Below, piece by piece: positions 21,244 through 32,500 of a stretch of DNA of 64,000 nt. The stretch lies in assembly GCA_018136815.1 (NCBI GenBank), contig CM030939.1:1744808-1808807 (forward strand). Direction: 5' to 3'. The position numbers and the translations under genes are program-made. The notes beneath the pieces were generated by a model that saw nothing but the letters and a program-made list of their open reading frames with translations, searched no databases and had not been told where the DNA came from. Origin of the DNA: Isochrysis galbana. Lineage: Eukaryota > Haptophyta > Isochrysidales > Isochrysidaceae. Position 1 is the first letter of the stretch. Each line of letters starts with the position of its first letter.

Positions 21244-23910
21244 TCAGCAGCGGGCCACCGCGACGTTCGAGCTGGCACCTTGACTTTTACGGGTCCGCCT
21301 GGCATAGCCAGCCGACAAGCGCCCGCCCATGAGCACCCCATCGTTGTATTTCGGTCGGTTACTAGCCGACATTTGTGAGCCCCGCTTGTTGCGCGCGGAT
21401 GAGCGGCGGCGCGCCTCGATTTCCCGCCTGTAGCGCTTGCGCAGGTTGTAGGCGTTGACGATGGCGATGAGCTGTATGAGAACAATCATGGCGAGCGAGC
21501 CGCCAAGCGGCATCGCGTTGCGTCGCATCCACGCGATGATCGCGTCGATAAAGTCGAGGTAGCCCTCGGTGCCATGTGTGCAAAAATTCTCCTGGCACGT
21601 GTGGCGGTCGAGGCCGGGCAGGACCCAGTCGAGCGCGTCACAGACGGCGGCGGGTGGGACCAGGTCAGAGTCTGACCCCGAGATGTACACGCAGAACTGA
21701 GGGCTGGACGCGTCTTGCAAGATGGTCGTTACGTCGAGCTGGCCCTCGCGCTGGACAGTACAGGTTGCGTTGGCGGTCGCGACTAGGTCAAGGCGCGGGT
21801 CTCGGCAGCAGAACTGGTAGGTGCGGCAGGCGACGCCCTCGATCTCTGCGAGGGCGGTCTCGCCGATGCGGCCGTTGAAGCGCCCCTCGCCCACGCCATT
21901 GACGTTTTGGATCGACGAGTTGGCCACGTCGGTCAGCGACCACAGATAGAAAGCCATCAGCGCGGCGGCAGCGATTTCGACGAGGAGCGCGAATATCTGC
22001 AGCACGTATGAAAGCAGCATGATGCCGGGCGAGTGGGCGCACATAGCGACAAGCGAGAGAAGTGAGAGGCCGGCGACCAGGCAGCCAGCGATGATAGAGC
22101 CGATAATCGTCGGCTTGCCGAAGAGCCCCTCGAAGATGGCGGCGCCAAAGAAGCCGTCAAAGTAGCCAATGTAGACAGAGAAGGCCATGAGGAGGAGGCC
22201 AAGGATGCCGATGAGGACCGAGAGTGTGGCGAGGATGGGCACCGAGCCGGCACTGGGGCAGAGACATGCGCGGATACAGCCAACGATGATGAGCGCAGCC
22301 AGCACCCACACGGCGAGCCAGAGCCACTGCATCCAATACTCATTGGGCGCCGGGCGTCCACCATACCCAGCCGAGCCAACCTCGCCGGGCGGCACATACG
22401 TGCAATCGGTCCGCTGGACCTCGGTGCCGGTGTAGCACTGCACGTCGCAGGAGGTGCCGTCGAAGACACCGCCCCAACGAGAGTTGCCGCACGGGTCGAC
22501 GCCGAACTCGCACTTCTGGTTGAGGTACGGGTCTTGGCAGGAGGCCCACTTGGGGTCGCCGTCACACTTGGTGGCGATAAGTGGGTCGTCCGTCACCGAT
22601 ACGCTCTGTCCCTCTCCGTAGATTCCGCAGCGCGAGACGACAAATTGGCAGCCCTGCTTGTAGCCCCAGGACATGCAGTTGACCGCAGAATAGTTGGCCA
22701 GGTAGTAGCCCAGGTCCTCCATCGCCGCGAGCGTGATCGATGAGACAGCAACCTGCATGCCGTAGCTCATCACGTCGTCGCGCATGATGCGCGTCTCCCA
22801 GTGCGAGTTGCGGCCAAGGTCTGGCAGGCCCATGAGCGGCAGGCCGTTCCATGCAGCATCATCGTAGCAGCCAAAATACTCCTGCGCCGCGACGTAGGCG
22901 CGCGAGTTGGACTTGAAGTGCCACACGTAATCAGTTGCGCCGTCGGTGTCCTCGACCGGCAAGAAGTCGAGCATGTTCTTGCGTGCACCCGACGAGTCGC
23001 GCGCATTCTGGAACTTGCTGTTCGTGAAGCCGAGAGAATGAAGAATCTCGTGGATGACGAGGCCGCGCCAGCGCGCAACAGCCTCCTCCGAGCTGAAGCA
23101 GGTCAACCCCGACTCGCACGGCTCGAGATCCTTGTCCGACATGCGCTCGATCCACGCAAAGACGAGCCACAGCGGCCGGCCGAGCGAGTCGACCGAGCAC
23201 GCCGAGCCAGAGCCGGCGACGCCCTGGTAGCGCGGCGGTTTGGTGACCGAAAGGATGACGTCGCCCTCCACCCCGGCATTGCAGTACGAGTCATCCACCG
23301 CCACGAAGGCCGTGGTCTGGCAGTCGGACGCGCAGCGGTCTCCAACCTGGTAGCCCTTGGCCTCCATCGTGCGTCGCGTGCCCGGGTTGCCTCCCGACGA
23401 GGAGAAGACAATCGGCTCGGTGGTGGTTGCGACGGCGAGGAGGTTCGATACCTCGCCGGCCACACTCTCGGTCACGTGCATAATCAGCTGGCGCGCCTCC
23501 GCCGTGACGATGTCTGCCTCTTCACAGATGCCCCAGCAGCCCTCACTCGCTGGCACGCTCCACTCGTTCTGATCTCTCACGCAGGTGGGCTTGCCGTCGG
23601 CGGGCGGTTGGGGACCAGGAAAGCCACGTCGGTACCAGTCGCCCACGCGGAAGCATGTCGAGTACGGCTGCGCGCTCTCCTCGAAGAGAGAGTTGAAATC
23701 TAGGACGAAGCGGAGGGGCGTCGTGTTCTCTCGAGAGAGGGTGGCCTCTCCTGCCTGCTGTAGCGATCGGCGGAGGGCATTGGCGCGCTCGTATCGCTGT
23801 GGGGAAGTCTCTGGACCGCCCAGGAGGTCGATGAGGCCCGGGAGTGAGCGGGGAGAAGGGGGAAGAGGGGAAGTGGGCAGTGCGAGCAGAGAGAGGAGGG
23901 AGGGCAGCAT
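21244..23910 (-). CDS. Leishmanolysin-like (M8/GP63) peptidase fused to a tetraspanin-like module
   Basis: Intronless, 888 residues from the ATG at 23910, chosen because it opens a signal-peptide-like segment MLPSLLSLLALPTSPLP; the frame upstream is microsatellite. The ectodomain (about 1-520) is a metzincin: HEILHSLGF at residues 287-295 with Glu288 as catalytic base, third zinc ligand in GRNSHWE (His about 370) and the Met-turn in DDVMSYG (Met about 381). This is the M8 pattern, with many Cys, for surface proteolysis. It is followed by a hydrophobic helix (about 523-550) and four more. Their spacing copies a tetraspanin: TM, 18-residue loop, TM, 4-residue turn, TM, a loop of about 140 residues with eight Cys including CCRDP, TM, and a basic tail. 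GP63 proteins usually end in a GPI signal or one helix, so the module is unusual. The protease call is firm; the tetraspanin call rests on topology and the CC motif. Confidence 0.88.
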   Translation of the reverse strand: MLPSLLSLLALPTSPLPPSPRSLPGLIDLLGGPETSPQRYERANALRRSLQQAGEATLSRENTTPLRFVLDFNSLFEESAQPYSTCFRVGDWYRRGFPGPQPPADGKPTCVRDQNEWSVPASEGCWGICEEADIVTAEARQLIMHVTESVAGEVSNLLAVATTTEPIVFSSSGGNPGTRRTMEAKGYQVGDRCASDCQTTAFVAVDDSYCNAGVEGDVILSVTKPPRYQGVAGSGSACSVDSLGRPLWLVFAWIERMSDKDLEPCESGLTCFSSEEAVARWRGLVIHEILHSLGFTNSKFQNARDSSGARKNMLDFLPVEDTDGATDYVWHFKSNSRAYVAAQEYFGCYDDAAWNGLPLMGLPDLGRNSHWETRIMRDDVMSYGMQVAVSSITLAAMEDLGYYLANYSAVNCMSWGYKQGCQFVVSRCGIYGEGQSVSVTDDPLIATKCDGDPKWASCQDPYLNQKCEFGVDPCGNSRWGGVFDGTSCDVQCYTGTEVQRTDCTYVPPGEVGSAGYGGRPAPNEYWMQWLWLAVWVLAALIIVGCIRACLCPSAGSVPILATLSVLIGILGLLLMAFSVYIGYFDGFFGAAIFEGLFGKPTIIGSIIAGCLVAGLSLLSLVAMCAHSPGIMLLSYVLQIFALLVEIAAAALMAFYLWSLTDVANSSIQNVNGVGEGRFNGRIGETALAEIEGVACRTYQFCCRDPRLDLVATANATCTVQREGQLDVTTILQDASSPQFCVYISGSDSDLVPPAAVCDALDWVLPGLDRHTCQENFCTHGTEGYLDFIDAIIAWMRRNAMPLGGSLAMIVLIQLIAIVNAYNLRKRYRREIEARRRSSARNKRGSQMSASNRPKYNDGVLMGGRLSAGYARRTRKSQGASSNVAVARC

Positions 23911-24049
23911 CGCTGCGCCTCCGCCGAGAAGGGACCGCGAGAAGTATTCATGAGAGAGGTTGGTTACGTAGTTAACCGCTCGCAACGCCGCGGGGCAAAC
24001 TGGGGCCCGCCGTGGAATAGAGCGCACTATTTCCTTTACTTCAACTACA

Positions 24050-24069
24050 AGGCGCGCGCGAGAGAGAGA

Positions 24070-24120
<51 letters not shown>

Positions 24121-24290
24121 CCGAAAGAGCCGTTGCTTTTTTCTCCTCTCTTGAAGATAGAGAAGAAGAAGAAGAGAGAGAGAGAAGAGGGAAGCGAGTT
24201 CCTTTGTGAAGGCAGAGGGGAGAGAGAGAGAGAGAAGAGAAGAGAGAGAGAGAAGAGAGGAGGTCGGTCTCTCTGAGGAAGAAGACTTCT
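24050..24290 (+). repeat. (GA)n microsatellite, leader of the peptidase gene
   Basis: GA units at about 24061-24116, then GAA and GA mixtures to 24280. In the minus sense this is the polypyrimidine leader of the GP63-like gene. Confidence 0.85.
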
Positions 24291-24349
24291 CTCCAATAAG
24301 AGAGATAACATACAAGAAGACGTAATACAACCCCCTTCCTTCGGTCTGA

Positions 24350-26420
24350 GGAAGAAGGCCGGATGGCCCCCTCGATCAGAGAGATCTTTCCGTCCGTTGT
24401 GATTAGAGAGCAGAGGGTAGAGCTCTCGAGAACGTTGGGAAACGAACTGGGGGAGGTGCGCGGGGCGTGTGATACCTGAGGGGGGGGGGGAGCCTAACTC
24501 CTCCGCTTGTAGCCGCGGAGACCTATCCCAGAGTATGGTTTGGACGTCGGAGTCGATAGCCTCCATGAACCACGACGGGGGGGTGGAGGTGGATAACCAG
24601 TACCTCGGAGTCCCGTATATAATGAAGTTCACTAGTAGGGTTCTCCCGTGAATCGAGAGGTTTTGAACTCCTTTCCACGCTGCGACTTTCTTCTTGAGCT
24701 TGGCGTAAAGCCTCTCCCAGAAGGTATCGTCTTCGGGTCCTTCCCAGAAGGGCACTCCTAGAATAGTGGCGAACTCTCCCTCGCCTAACGTTTTAAGGTA
24801 AGCTAGTGCTTCAGGGACTCGCGTTCCTACCAGTGATCCCAAACGTATTAGTACACTTTTTCTCTTGTTTACTCTAGCCCCGGTGGCGTTACTATAGGTT
24901 TCTAGTATATGCATCGCCCTCTCCAGCGACTCTTAGGAGTTAGCCAGAAGTTGTGTGTCATCCGCGAACTGCGAGAGCCTTAGCTCTCTCGGTCCTATCG
25001 TGATTCCCCTCATTTCCGGGTCGGCGTTGACTAAGCGTGTTAATTAAGCCTTCGGCCACCAGGAGAAAAGCGAGGGGCGACAGCGGGCACCCTTGAGGCA
25101 TGCCGCAGTGTATCGTGAAGGGGTTACTGCGTCTCCCATTGGTCTTGATCCATCGGGTTGGGAGTGAGTCTACGTTTGTTAATAGTGCTAGCCATCTAGA
25201 GTATCCGGGGCCGAAGCCCAACGCTCGTATCGCTTTATGGTAGTAATCCCAGCTAACTCTATCGAAAGCTTTCTCCCAGTCTATCGCGAGGGCTAGACCC
25301 TCCTCATCCGCGTCCTCCAAGTATGCTTGCACTAACTTGAGAAGATGGGTGGCCTCGCCTATCATCCGCCTAGGCACAAAACCCACTTGTTCCTTCGGAG
25401 ATTATCGAATGAATCGTTCTCTTGAGTCTATTGGCTAAAACCTTGGCTAGGATTTTGTAATCGGTTTGAAGGAGTGTGATGGGTCTGTAGTTCCTCGGGT
25501 CCCTAGCGTCCCCGCTCTTATAGAGCAGCGCTATATCTCCTGAGCACGTGTCTTCCGGTAGGGCTCCTACCCGGTATGCCTCCCGAAACATTTGCATCAG
25601 GTGCGGGGCCACGAGCTTCTCGAAGCTTTGATAGAATTCCATCGGTATGCCGTCCGGTCCCGTGGATTTGCCCTTCGCCATTTGTCGTATCGCTCTAACG
25701 ATCTCGGAGTAGCCGATAGGCTTGTCTAGAAAGGATCTGTGGCTCTGCGGTATCTGTTGCTGCTGGAGCGCGTGAAGGAGGGGTGCTGCGTCTTGCGATA
25801 TCTTCTCGTCGAAAAGCCACACGTAGTAGCTCCGCAGTGAAGCCAAAATGGCGCTATTTTCCGTAACAACATTGTCTTCCTCTAGGGTTGGTTGTGGATC
25901 ATCCCACCTCACCCCGGCAAACATCGCCGGGATGTCTCTCTCCATTGGCGTGTCTGGGTGTGAATCTTTTGAAAAACTGTTTCGTAACGAGCTCCTCCGC
26001 TCTTATGATATTTTCCGCTAGTGTCGGGGCTGGTGTGTACGTGCGTCTTTTGTCTACTACCTTACGATTGAGTTCAGCTATGACCTCCGGCCGGGCTGCT
26101 CCGGGCACCTCCACCATCTGGGCCTTCCTACCTGAGGGGGAATCAGGGTCACACAAGGGGGCGGTTCCTTGCACCGGCACTACCTGAACGCTCGACTTAG
26201 CCTAAAAACGCGAGGAGCACGCAAGGAGGTAAGTAAGCCAGGTGAGGGGCAAGCAGGCGACAAGGGAGGCGACAAAGGAGGCGAGGGCAAAGAGGGCGAA
26301 TGGACGAATGTAGGACCCTGCGACCTGCGACAGTGACTAGTGACTAGCCTGCAAGGAGGGGACATAGAAACGCAGACAACTTCTAAAACAAAAAGGTCGA
26401 TCGCGGATGCGACACCCCCT
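24350..26420 (-). mobile_element. LINE remnant with reverse transcriptase domain
   Basis: Minus-strand pieces in order: FTPRHANG linker (about 25950), KGKSTGPDGIPMEFY (about 25660), LYKSGD...RNYRPITLL, then after a frameshift near 25380 GFVPRRMIGE, AIDWEKAFDRVSW (motif A) and GMPQGCPLSP (motif B). After another frameshift, FADDTQLL (motif C, 24957-24968) is followed 4 residues on by an in-frame stop, then KRKSVLIRLG and a C-terminal part to about 24350. At least two frameshifts and a stop make it inactive. Its 5' region (26131-26420) matches the element at 44.63-44.90 kb in inverted orientation, tying this LINE to the hairpin-start family. Confidence 0.88.
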
Positions 26421-26580
26421 TGCTAGAATTCGAGCGTCCACGCGAGGGAAACAACGAAAGGGAAAGTGAAAAACAGAACAAGGTGAGTAGGCGGAGGCAA
26501 ACGGAAGAAGGTTGGAAAGCTAGGTCGATGGTACGGTGGAGAGCGTCGGGTCCCGCCGCTGAGAGGCAAGTCCGAGCTAG

Positions 26581-26826
26581 GTGCGAGCCCTGGCGAAGGA
26601 TGCTACCAGGCCTGCGTGTCCGCAAAAGCGCGAGCTGTGCGACCCCGTTTGGCGCGGTCAAGGCGTTGGGAGGACTTTGTTACGGGAAGCGATGCGTGTC
26701 GCTCGTGAGCTAGGGATGCGCCGCCTGTGGTTGTGGACGTTGCTCGAGTCGGGGCCCATCTCGTTGTATGATCGCGTGGGCTTCCGGGTAGCGGGTAGCC
26801 CTGAGTGGAGTTCCCCGTCGGATTGA
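26581..26826 (+). pseudogene. GNAT acetyltransferase C-terminal fragment
   Basis: The frame holds CDPVWRGQGVGRTLLREAM, the acetyl-CoA binding motif A (R/QxxGxG) of GNAT enzymes. It is followed by RRLWLWTL and SLYDRVGFRV, the usual beta-strand and LYxxxGF end of the fold. The N-terminal half (strands 1-3) is absent: upstream sequence is LINE 5' region and a frame without domain character. The fragment ends 12 bp before the target duplication of SINE copy 2. It is either a relic or the last exon of a gene whose other exons were displaced by repeats. Confidence 0.6.
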
Positions 26827-26837
26827 GGCCTCCTCCC

Positions 26838-27808
26838 TTCGTTTACTCGTTTGGAACCTACTTTTATAAGTGGGGGTCAATGGGGGCCTCGCGCCCCCCT
26901 CTCTCCATCGCGGACACCCCCCGGGGTGGGCCCGTACATTCAACCCCAGCCCCTGCCCTCTGGCAGGGGCAGGGCACTCATCAATTCAGCCCAGACCCCT
27001 AGTGGGCGCGGGTCGCGAGCCGCACTCCCAGGCCCGCATGGGCCTGCTCTCGTACTGACTCCCCCCCCCATCCCTGGTCGCCAGGCAGACAGGGGCCTCA
27101 GGGCTGCACCCAAGGCCAGCAAGGCGAGCGAGGGAGAGGCAGGGGGGGCCAGGGGCTGAGCCCCAGCCTCCACTGCCCCCTGAGCTGCCCCTGCTGGTCC
27201 TCTGGGCGCCCCTGAAGGACCTCTGAGAGCAGGCCATGGCGCGCCGCATGGCGACGCGCCGCAGGGACCGGGGCGGAAGAGAATGGAACGAGGGAGAGGG
27301 GGGGATTTGCACCCCCCCCGATGGAGTGTGGTGAGAAACGAGACCCATTTGCGTTAGCAAATGGGCGGAGGGGGGCGGCTGGCGACAGGAGGAAGAGGAG
27401 GAGGGAGAGGCTCAAGACGCCTACGGGAACCACTGTGGCAGGTATCTCGAGGCGCAGTCTTTTATTTCTCGAGGACAGCTCGCGGCGAGAGCTGTAAGGG
27501 CCGTTCTTCTTTTTTGACGAGAGGTTCCTCCCCCCCCCCCCGGTGCTTTTTCCCGGAGAGTCGGCCGGCGTCGACCGGTCCGCCTCAATGGGTTTTCCCC
27601 CATTTTAACTTGTGGGGAGTTAGAATGGGAGCCGGGGGCATGCGAGGGGGGAGATGTGGAGGGGTGCATAGTACATAGTAGTATGTATCTGTGACAACAG
27701 CACGCGCAAGGTGTACGGGCAGGTGCGCTGAGGGCTGTCGTGTTAGTACCGGGCTAGTGAGAGTAGTGGTACTAATGCTCAGATAGATTGTGTTCGTTTA
27801 CTCGTTTG
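26838..27808 (+). mobile_element. SINE-like element copy 2 with 16-bp target duplication
   Basis: Body 26854-27792 between direct repeats TTCGTTTACTCGTTTG (26838-26853 and 27793-27808). It is nearly identical to copy 1 at 16868-17808, differing by a few substitutions and a 2-bp deletion in the GGCAGGTATATCTCG region. Same head, same tail, same absence of poly-A. Confidence 0.88.
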
Positions 27809-28460
27809 AGACATCCGTGGTTCACAGCCACTCCACTAGCTCACTCAGCCACAAGAATGTTGAGAACGAGGGACGAGAACGGGAACAAAAAATCCTTTTA
27901 ATTAATATTCTCGCCTCTCGCAAGGCCTAGTATCGTGCTATGACGAGACGGGAACGAGAACGAGAACGACAGCGGCGAACAACAGATGACAGACGGCCAG
28001 AGTCCGACGGACTGATGACTGATGACACAGCACGACGCCTGCTCGTAAGGGTTGAGGTACCGTTAGCAGAGGTACGTTGACGCACGAGAGCGCCGACCGA
28101 CCTAGACCTAGCTCGTGGTTCCCGCCGATCGTTGATCGTTCCCCTTCCGTCTCCTCGCATTTCGAGCCCGTGGTCATGCTCGATCCGTCAGCGGTGCTTC
28201 TATCAATGTGTTATGCGTGAGAAAAATTGAGTGAGTTTTGTTTTCGCTAATGAGTTGTCTGGAAGCCTCGCCGCATTGCACGCCGAATTTGTTTGGTTGT
28301 CCTTATTTGTTTCATTAGATTTGTTTGTGCGATGTTGCGTTCGTTTTCGGAGTTTTCTTGTTGGTGCTGAGTGAGTGATGAGTGAGAGTGATGTGGGGGT
28401 GGTGACTCGTCGTTATTCCTCGTCGTGATGTAGCGCGCCGCCCTTTCCCCTTCTCTCAAG
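27809..28460 (-). repeat. Mosaic of dispersed repeats
   Basis: 27853-28170 matches, inverted, the leader of the retroelement ORF at 45.11-45.24 kb (GAACGAGAACGAGAACGA blocks and flanks). 28190-28345 matches 55.95-56.10 kb (GTGCTTCTATCAATGTG, then GAGTGAGTTTTG and GCCGCATTGCACGCCG). No intact gene. Confidence 0.55.
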
Positions 28461-29507
28461 ACTTCTTTTCATTCCACACCCACACGCCCCAGCCCCGCTG
28501 AGACTTGCCCCGCAATCAAGCGCGCGCTTGCGATGCCACACGCTGGCGCTCCTGAGCCCCAGGGGCCCTCACTCTACACCTATCTGCCTATCGACGAGGG
28601 GGGCGTAAGGAGAGGTTGAAGCAATGGCAATGGGCTGGCCGCGACAGGCCAGGGCGAGCGAAAAGGCGAGCCTGTAGGGGCAAGTAACTGGGGCAGCGTA
28701 GGGCAGTCTGCTCCTGAGGCATGCCGCCGGGTGCCAAGATGGTGGGTGTGGGTGGTTCCTCCCCCATAGCCGGGGAGGAGTGGAGAGAGGGAGAGGGGAC
28801 GGGGGCTCGTGCTTCCCCCATGGGCGAACCAAGTATATACTATAGATAGACTTAGTTGAAGAAAATAAGTCTACACTCGATGGTCCACTCTCGACGGAAC
28901 GCGACCTTACTCGTAGAGCCATACATAGGGGATAGATAATTATACTCGTAGACAGCGGCGCCGCGCCCCAAACTTGCAGACCTCTTGTAACGAGGGCCTA
29001 ACCTGGTGAGCACCTCAAGCAACGAGCCAAACTTGCAGTACAATTTCTGCAAGCATTGACCTGGCCCTAACCCCTCGCCGACATAAAATTCGCCGAGACC
29101 CGAGAGCTCCTTAGCAAGCCGACATCCTGGCAACCTACCGCTCGGCGGGCAAAACCACATATGTGCGGCCAATAGCATACAGCACGTGGGGGCGTTGTGT
29201 GTGCGTGAGACGGAGCGGCACTGAGGAAGGGCGACAGTAGAGCGTGGCGGCGCTGCAACGCTTGTGTCTAGTCAAGTGCAGCGCATGGCTAGAAATATGG
29301 TACAACCATCTGTCGACATGCCGCCGCAGCTCGATGAGTGCCGCGAGGCACAACGAGAGGAAAAGGAGCTATACAACGCCAGAGGCGGCGGCTTGGTGTG
29401 TAGGCCGTTACCGCTAGGGCAATTTCGCAAACTCTGGCGTGAATGTCACGGCTACGTGGCCACAGGGCATCGACGCGAGCTTGCGCATGTGGGAGCCCGC
29501 TCACGTT
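28461..29507. other. Intergenic, 3' flank of the giant gene
   Basis: 28780-28860 repeats the module at 915-990, including CATGGGCGAACCAAGTATA. A minus-strand frame at 28852-29178 (with LAKELSGLGEFYVGEGLG) and a plus frame at 29264-29551 look mildly protein-like, but I cannot assign either and do not call genes. Confidence 0.4.
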
Positions 29508-32500
29508 TTACGTTTGGAACATGGGGGCTCCTAGAATTGTGGGCAAGTTGAACGACGCCGCGGTGCGCGGTGGAATGCCAAAGCTGCGGTTGGCGGGCGC
29601 CTCGTCATCGTCTGAATCGCGAATGCTCGACGTTGCGGGAGACTTGGGCTCAGCCTGGGCATGCGCCACCATCCTTGGAATAGGTAGTGTGGACTGCACG
29701 GCACCCGCCGCAGGAAATGATGGCGCATCTGTAGGAAACGACGGCGTACCACCCAATAGCTGCCAACGGTGGCCAGGATCGCTCATTGAGGTGCACACGT
29801 CGGGAGACGAGGGCAAGGCGGTGTTGATCGCCGTTGGAAGTGCAGGCGCTAGGCTCTGCGCTGGAAGCTCCGTGAACGAGGCGTGGGACGAGGGCGCAAG
29901 CGAAAAAGCAGAGCTTCGGTATGTACCCCCAAATGACGACGCAGATCCGTGACTTGACGCGGATCCTTGCCTGAGCATCTGCGGAAGGAACGAAGAGCTG
30001 GTGGCGCATCCAGCCGCGCCGGGGGCAATCTGGCAGACCGACGAGGCGCTGCCGTGTGCGTTGACTGCGTTGTGAGCGGAACCGATGGTGAAAGTACTGG
30101 GAGGCGAACAAGCAGGATTGGAAGTAGGCAATTGCTGAGCGTTTACCATCGCTGGCTGGCGAGTGGCGGTAGGGGTAGGGGACTGAACCGGCTGCATTGC
30201 CATGAACGACCCGAAGCCAGGCACTCCTGGCATCATCGCGTTGGTAGGCATCGCAAAAAGCTTCGGCATGGCGGGGTGCGGGGCCACGACCGGGGCCAAC
30301 GAAGCTGGTGGTGCCAGCAGCACCGGTGGACTCGGCAGGGGCGGCGGTGGCACAGGTGGAGATGGTAGAGGTGGTGGCGGCACGGGCGGCGGCGGCACGG
30401 GCGGCGGCGGCACGGGCGGCGGCGGCACGGGCGGCGGCGGCACGGACGGCGACGGCACAGGGGGGCGCGGTGCGAGGGGCGGCTGCGGCGGCGCGGGTGG
30501 CCGCGGCGCAAGGGGGGGTGGCGGCGGCATCGTGCGAGGCATCGTAGCTGCGCCAATGGCGCCGGAGGTTGCCGGACGTGAGAAAGCGCCGGATGCAACA
30601 CTTGAGATGGACTTAAAGGTCGAGACCGACGTGTTGGCATCGCTATCGCTGTCGCTGTCACCGTCGCTGCCACTGTCGCTATCATCATCGGAGCTCGAGT
30701 CGGAGCCGGCCTGATTGCGGCGAATATTCTCGAGCTTCGCGAGTGTCATCTGGGCTCCAGCCGTAGGGCGCGAACCTGGACCTGCCGGCCCGAGCACGCC
30801 GACCCCGGGGCGTCCCATCCGGCGAGGTGCTTGCGCGCTTTGGGCAATGGAGTTTGACGAGCTTCCCAGACCGCCTCGGCGCATAGGGGCGATCACAGGA
30901 GAGGCTTTGGTAGAGGAATGCGGGCTCTTTCCATTCGGCACGGATGCTGTTGTGTTAGGCAGTGCTGGCTGTAGAGAGGGCCTTTGCGCGCTGCCGAAGG
31001 AACGCCTCGGGGCCATCGCGCTTGAGGCCACACGTCGCTGGGGCTGCGCGAGTGGCGGCGGGCCCTTCGACGGCTCTGCTTCCCGAGAAATCGCCAGGGT
31101 AGCGGCGGCTCCAAGCATGCTCGCCTTCATGCGGGGGCCTACATCCGACGGCCCCCTCGCCAAGGGCGGCGGCCGGCCTTGCGGGCCAGCCAGGGATATG
31201 GAGCCGGGCAGCGGTTTGCGGCGAGGCGCCATGGCGCTCTGTGCCACCCGCCGGCCCGGCTGCCCGTCCTCATTGCCAAACCTCCTGCCCAATGGCGTCG
31301 GCGGGGCGCCGAAGATCTTGGCGGAGTTCCTCGTCAAGACGGGCGACGCGACGTCAGCCAATGCTTGGGAGCTGCTCTCAGTGCGCTCGATCTTGTGCGC
31401 TTGCCGAGTCAACACTGTGTCTCGAGCGATGAGGGCCCTCTCCCTGGCACCGGCCGGTGATGGCACGGGCATCTTCTTCGGAACCAGCTTTAACAGGCGA
31501 TCCAATTGCATCAGCTTGTGTTTCATGTGAGCGAACGAGTCGGTGACCTCGAGTGAGACGCTCAGCATGAAGCGGTACAGGCCGTCCGAGTCGAACATAG
31601 GCCGTAGCGCGAGCATGTGCAGGAAATCCTCACCGTCCTTCCTCCGGTTCAACAGCTGTACTTGCGTCTCCTGTGCGCTCTGCATGGCGTACTTGATCTG
31701 GTCGGTGGCGTCCACGCTGCTGGTGGGGCTCAGCATGAGCCGACAGCTGCGTCCGTACATTTCCTGATTGGAGTAGCCTGTCAACTCCTCGAAGCCGCGA
31801 TTGACGAAGATGGTTGGCGAGCCTGGCAGCGTCATGTCACTTACTAGCACGCCAATTCGCAAGTCTTGAACCGCCGATAGAAAGAGCCGTAGCCAGCCGT
31901 CGGTGTCCGCGGGCAGGGATGCGCGACACGACGCGATGAGCTCACCGAGGTGCACTTCGTCTGGGTGGTCCGACGCCATGAGATTAGCCTCCATGTTGGC
32001 GCCAACATTGGAACGGATGAAGTCTTGCCAAATGTCGAATACGAGGAGGCCACATATCATATCGCGATGCTTGTCCAGTTGCCCATCAATGTCAGTGCCT
32101 GACATTGTGCTTTCACCAGTAGCACTGGCTGGCGAGACCGGACGCTCGCTCGGTACCCCCGGCTGTTCCTGCTCCGTTTGCTGAGCGGCCTGATTGAGGA
32201 CGTTATTCAGCGAGACAAGGCCGCCGCCCCAGCCGGAAAGCGCAATCGGTACGCCAGTCGCACCAAGTGCAGACGTAGGAGCTGCTGACTGCACCTCGAC
32301 CTCGCGAGGCTGGTCGTCTTGCGCCCCCGCCGTTGCCGGGCGCCCGGCGGCCGAGCCCGGCCGCCGTTTCTTTCGCCGCCCATGGCCGATCTCCGGCTTG
32401 ACGTATGTCTGGTACAACTCGACCATCCTGTCCACCTTGTCCTCGCCGGAGAGTTTGCTCAAAGCATTTGTCTGCTGGATGAACTGCAATGCCGACATCA

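Noticed and set aside
28852..29178. Minus-strand frame with LAKELSGLGEFYVGEGLG as a gene
   Set aside because: Mild coding character only; no family, no splice partners, adjacent to dispersed repeats.
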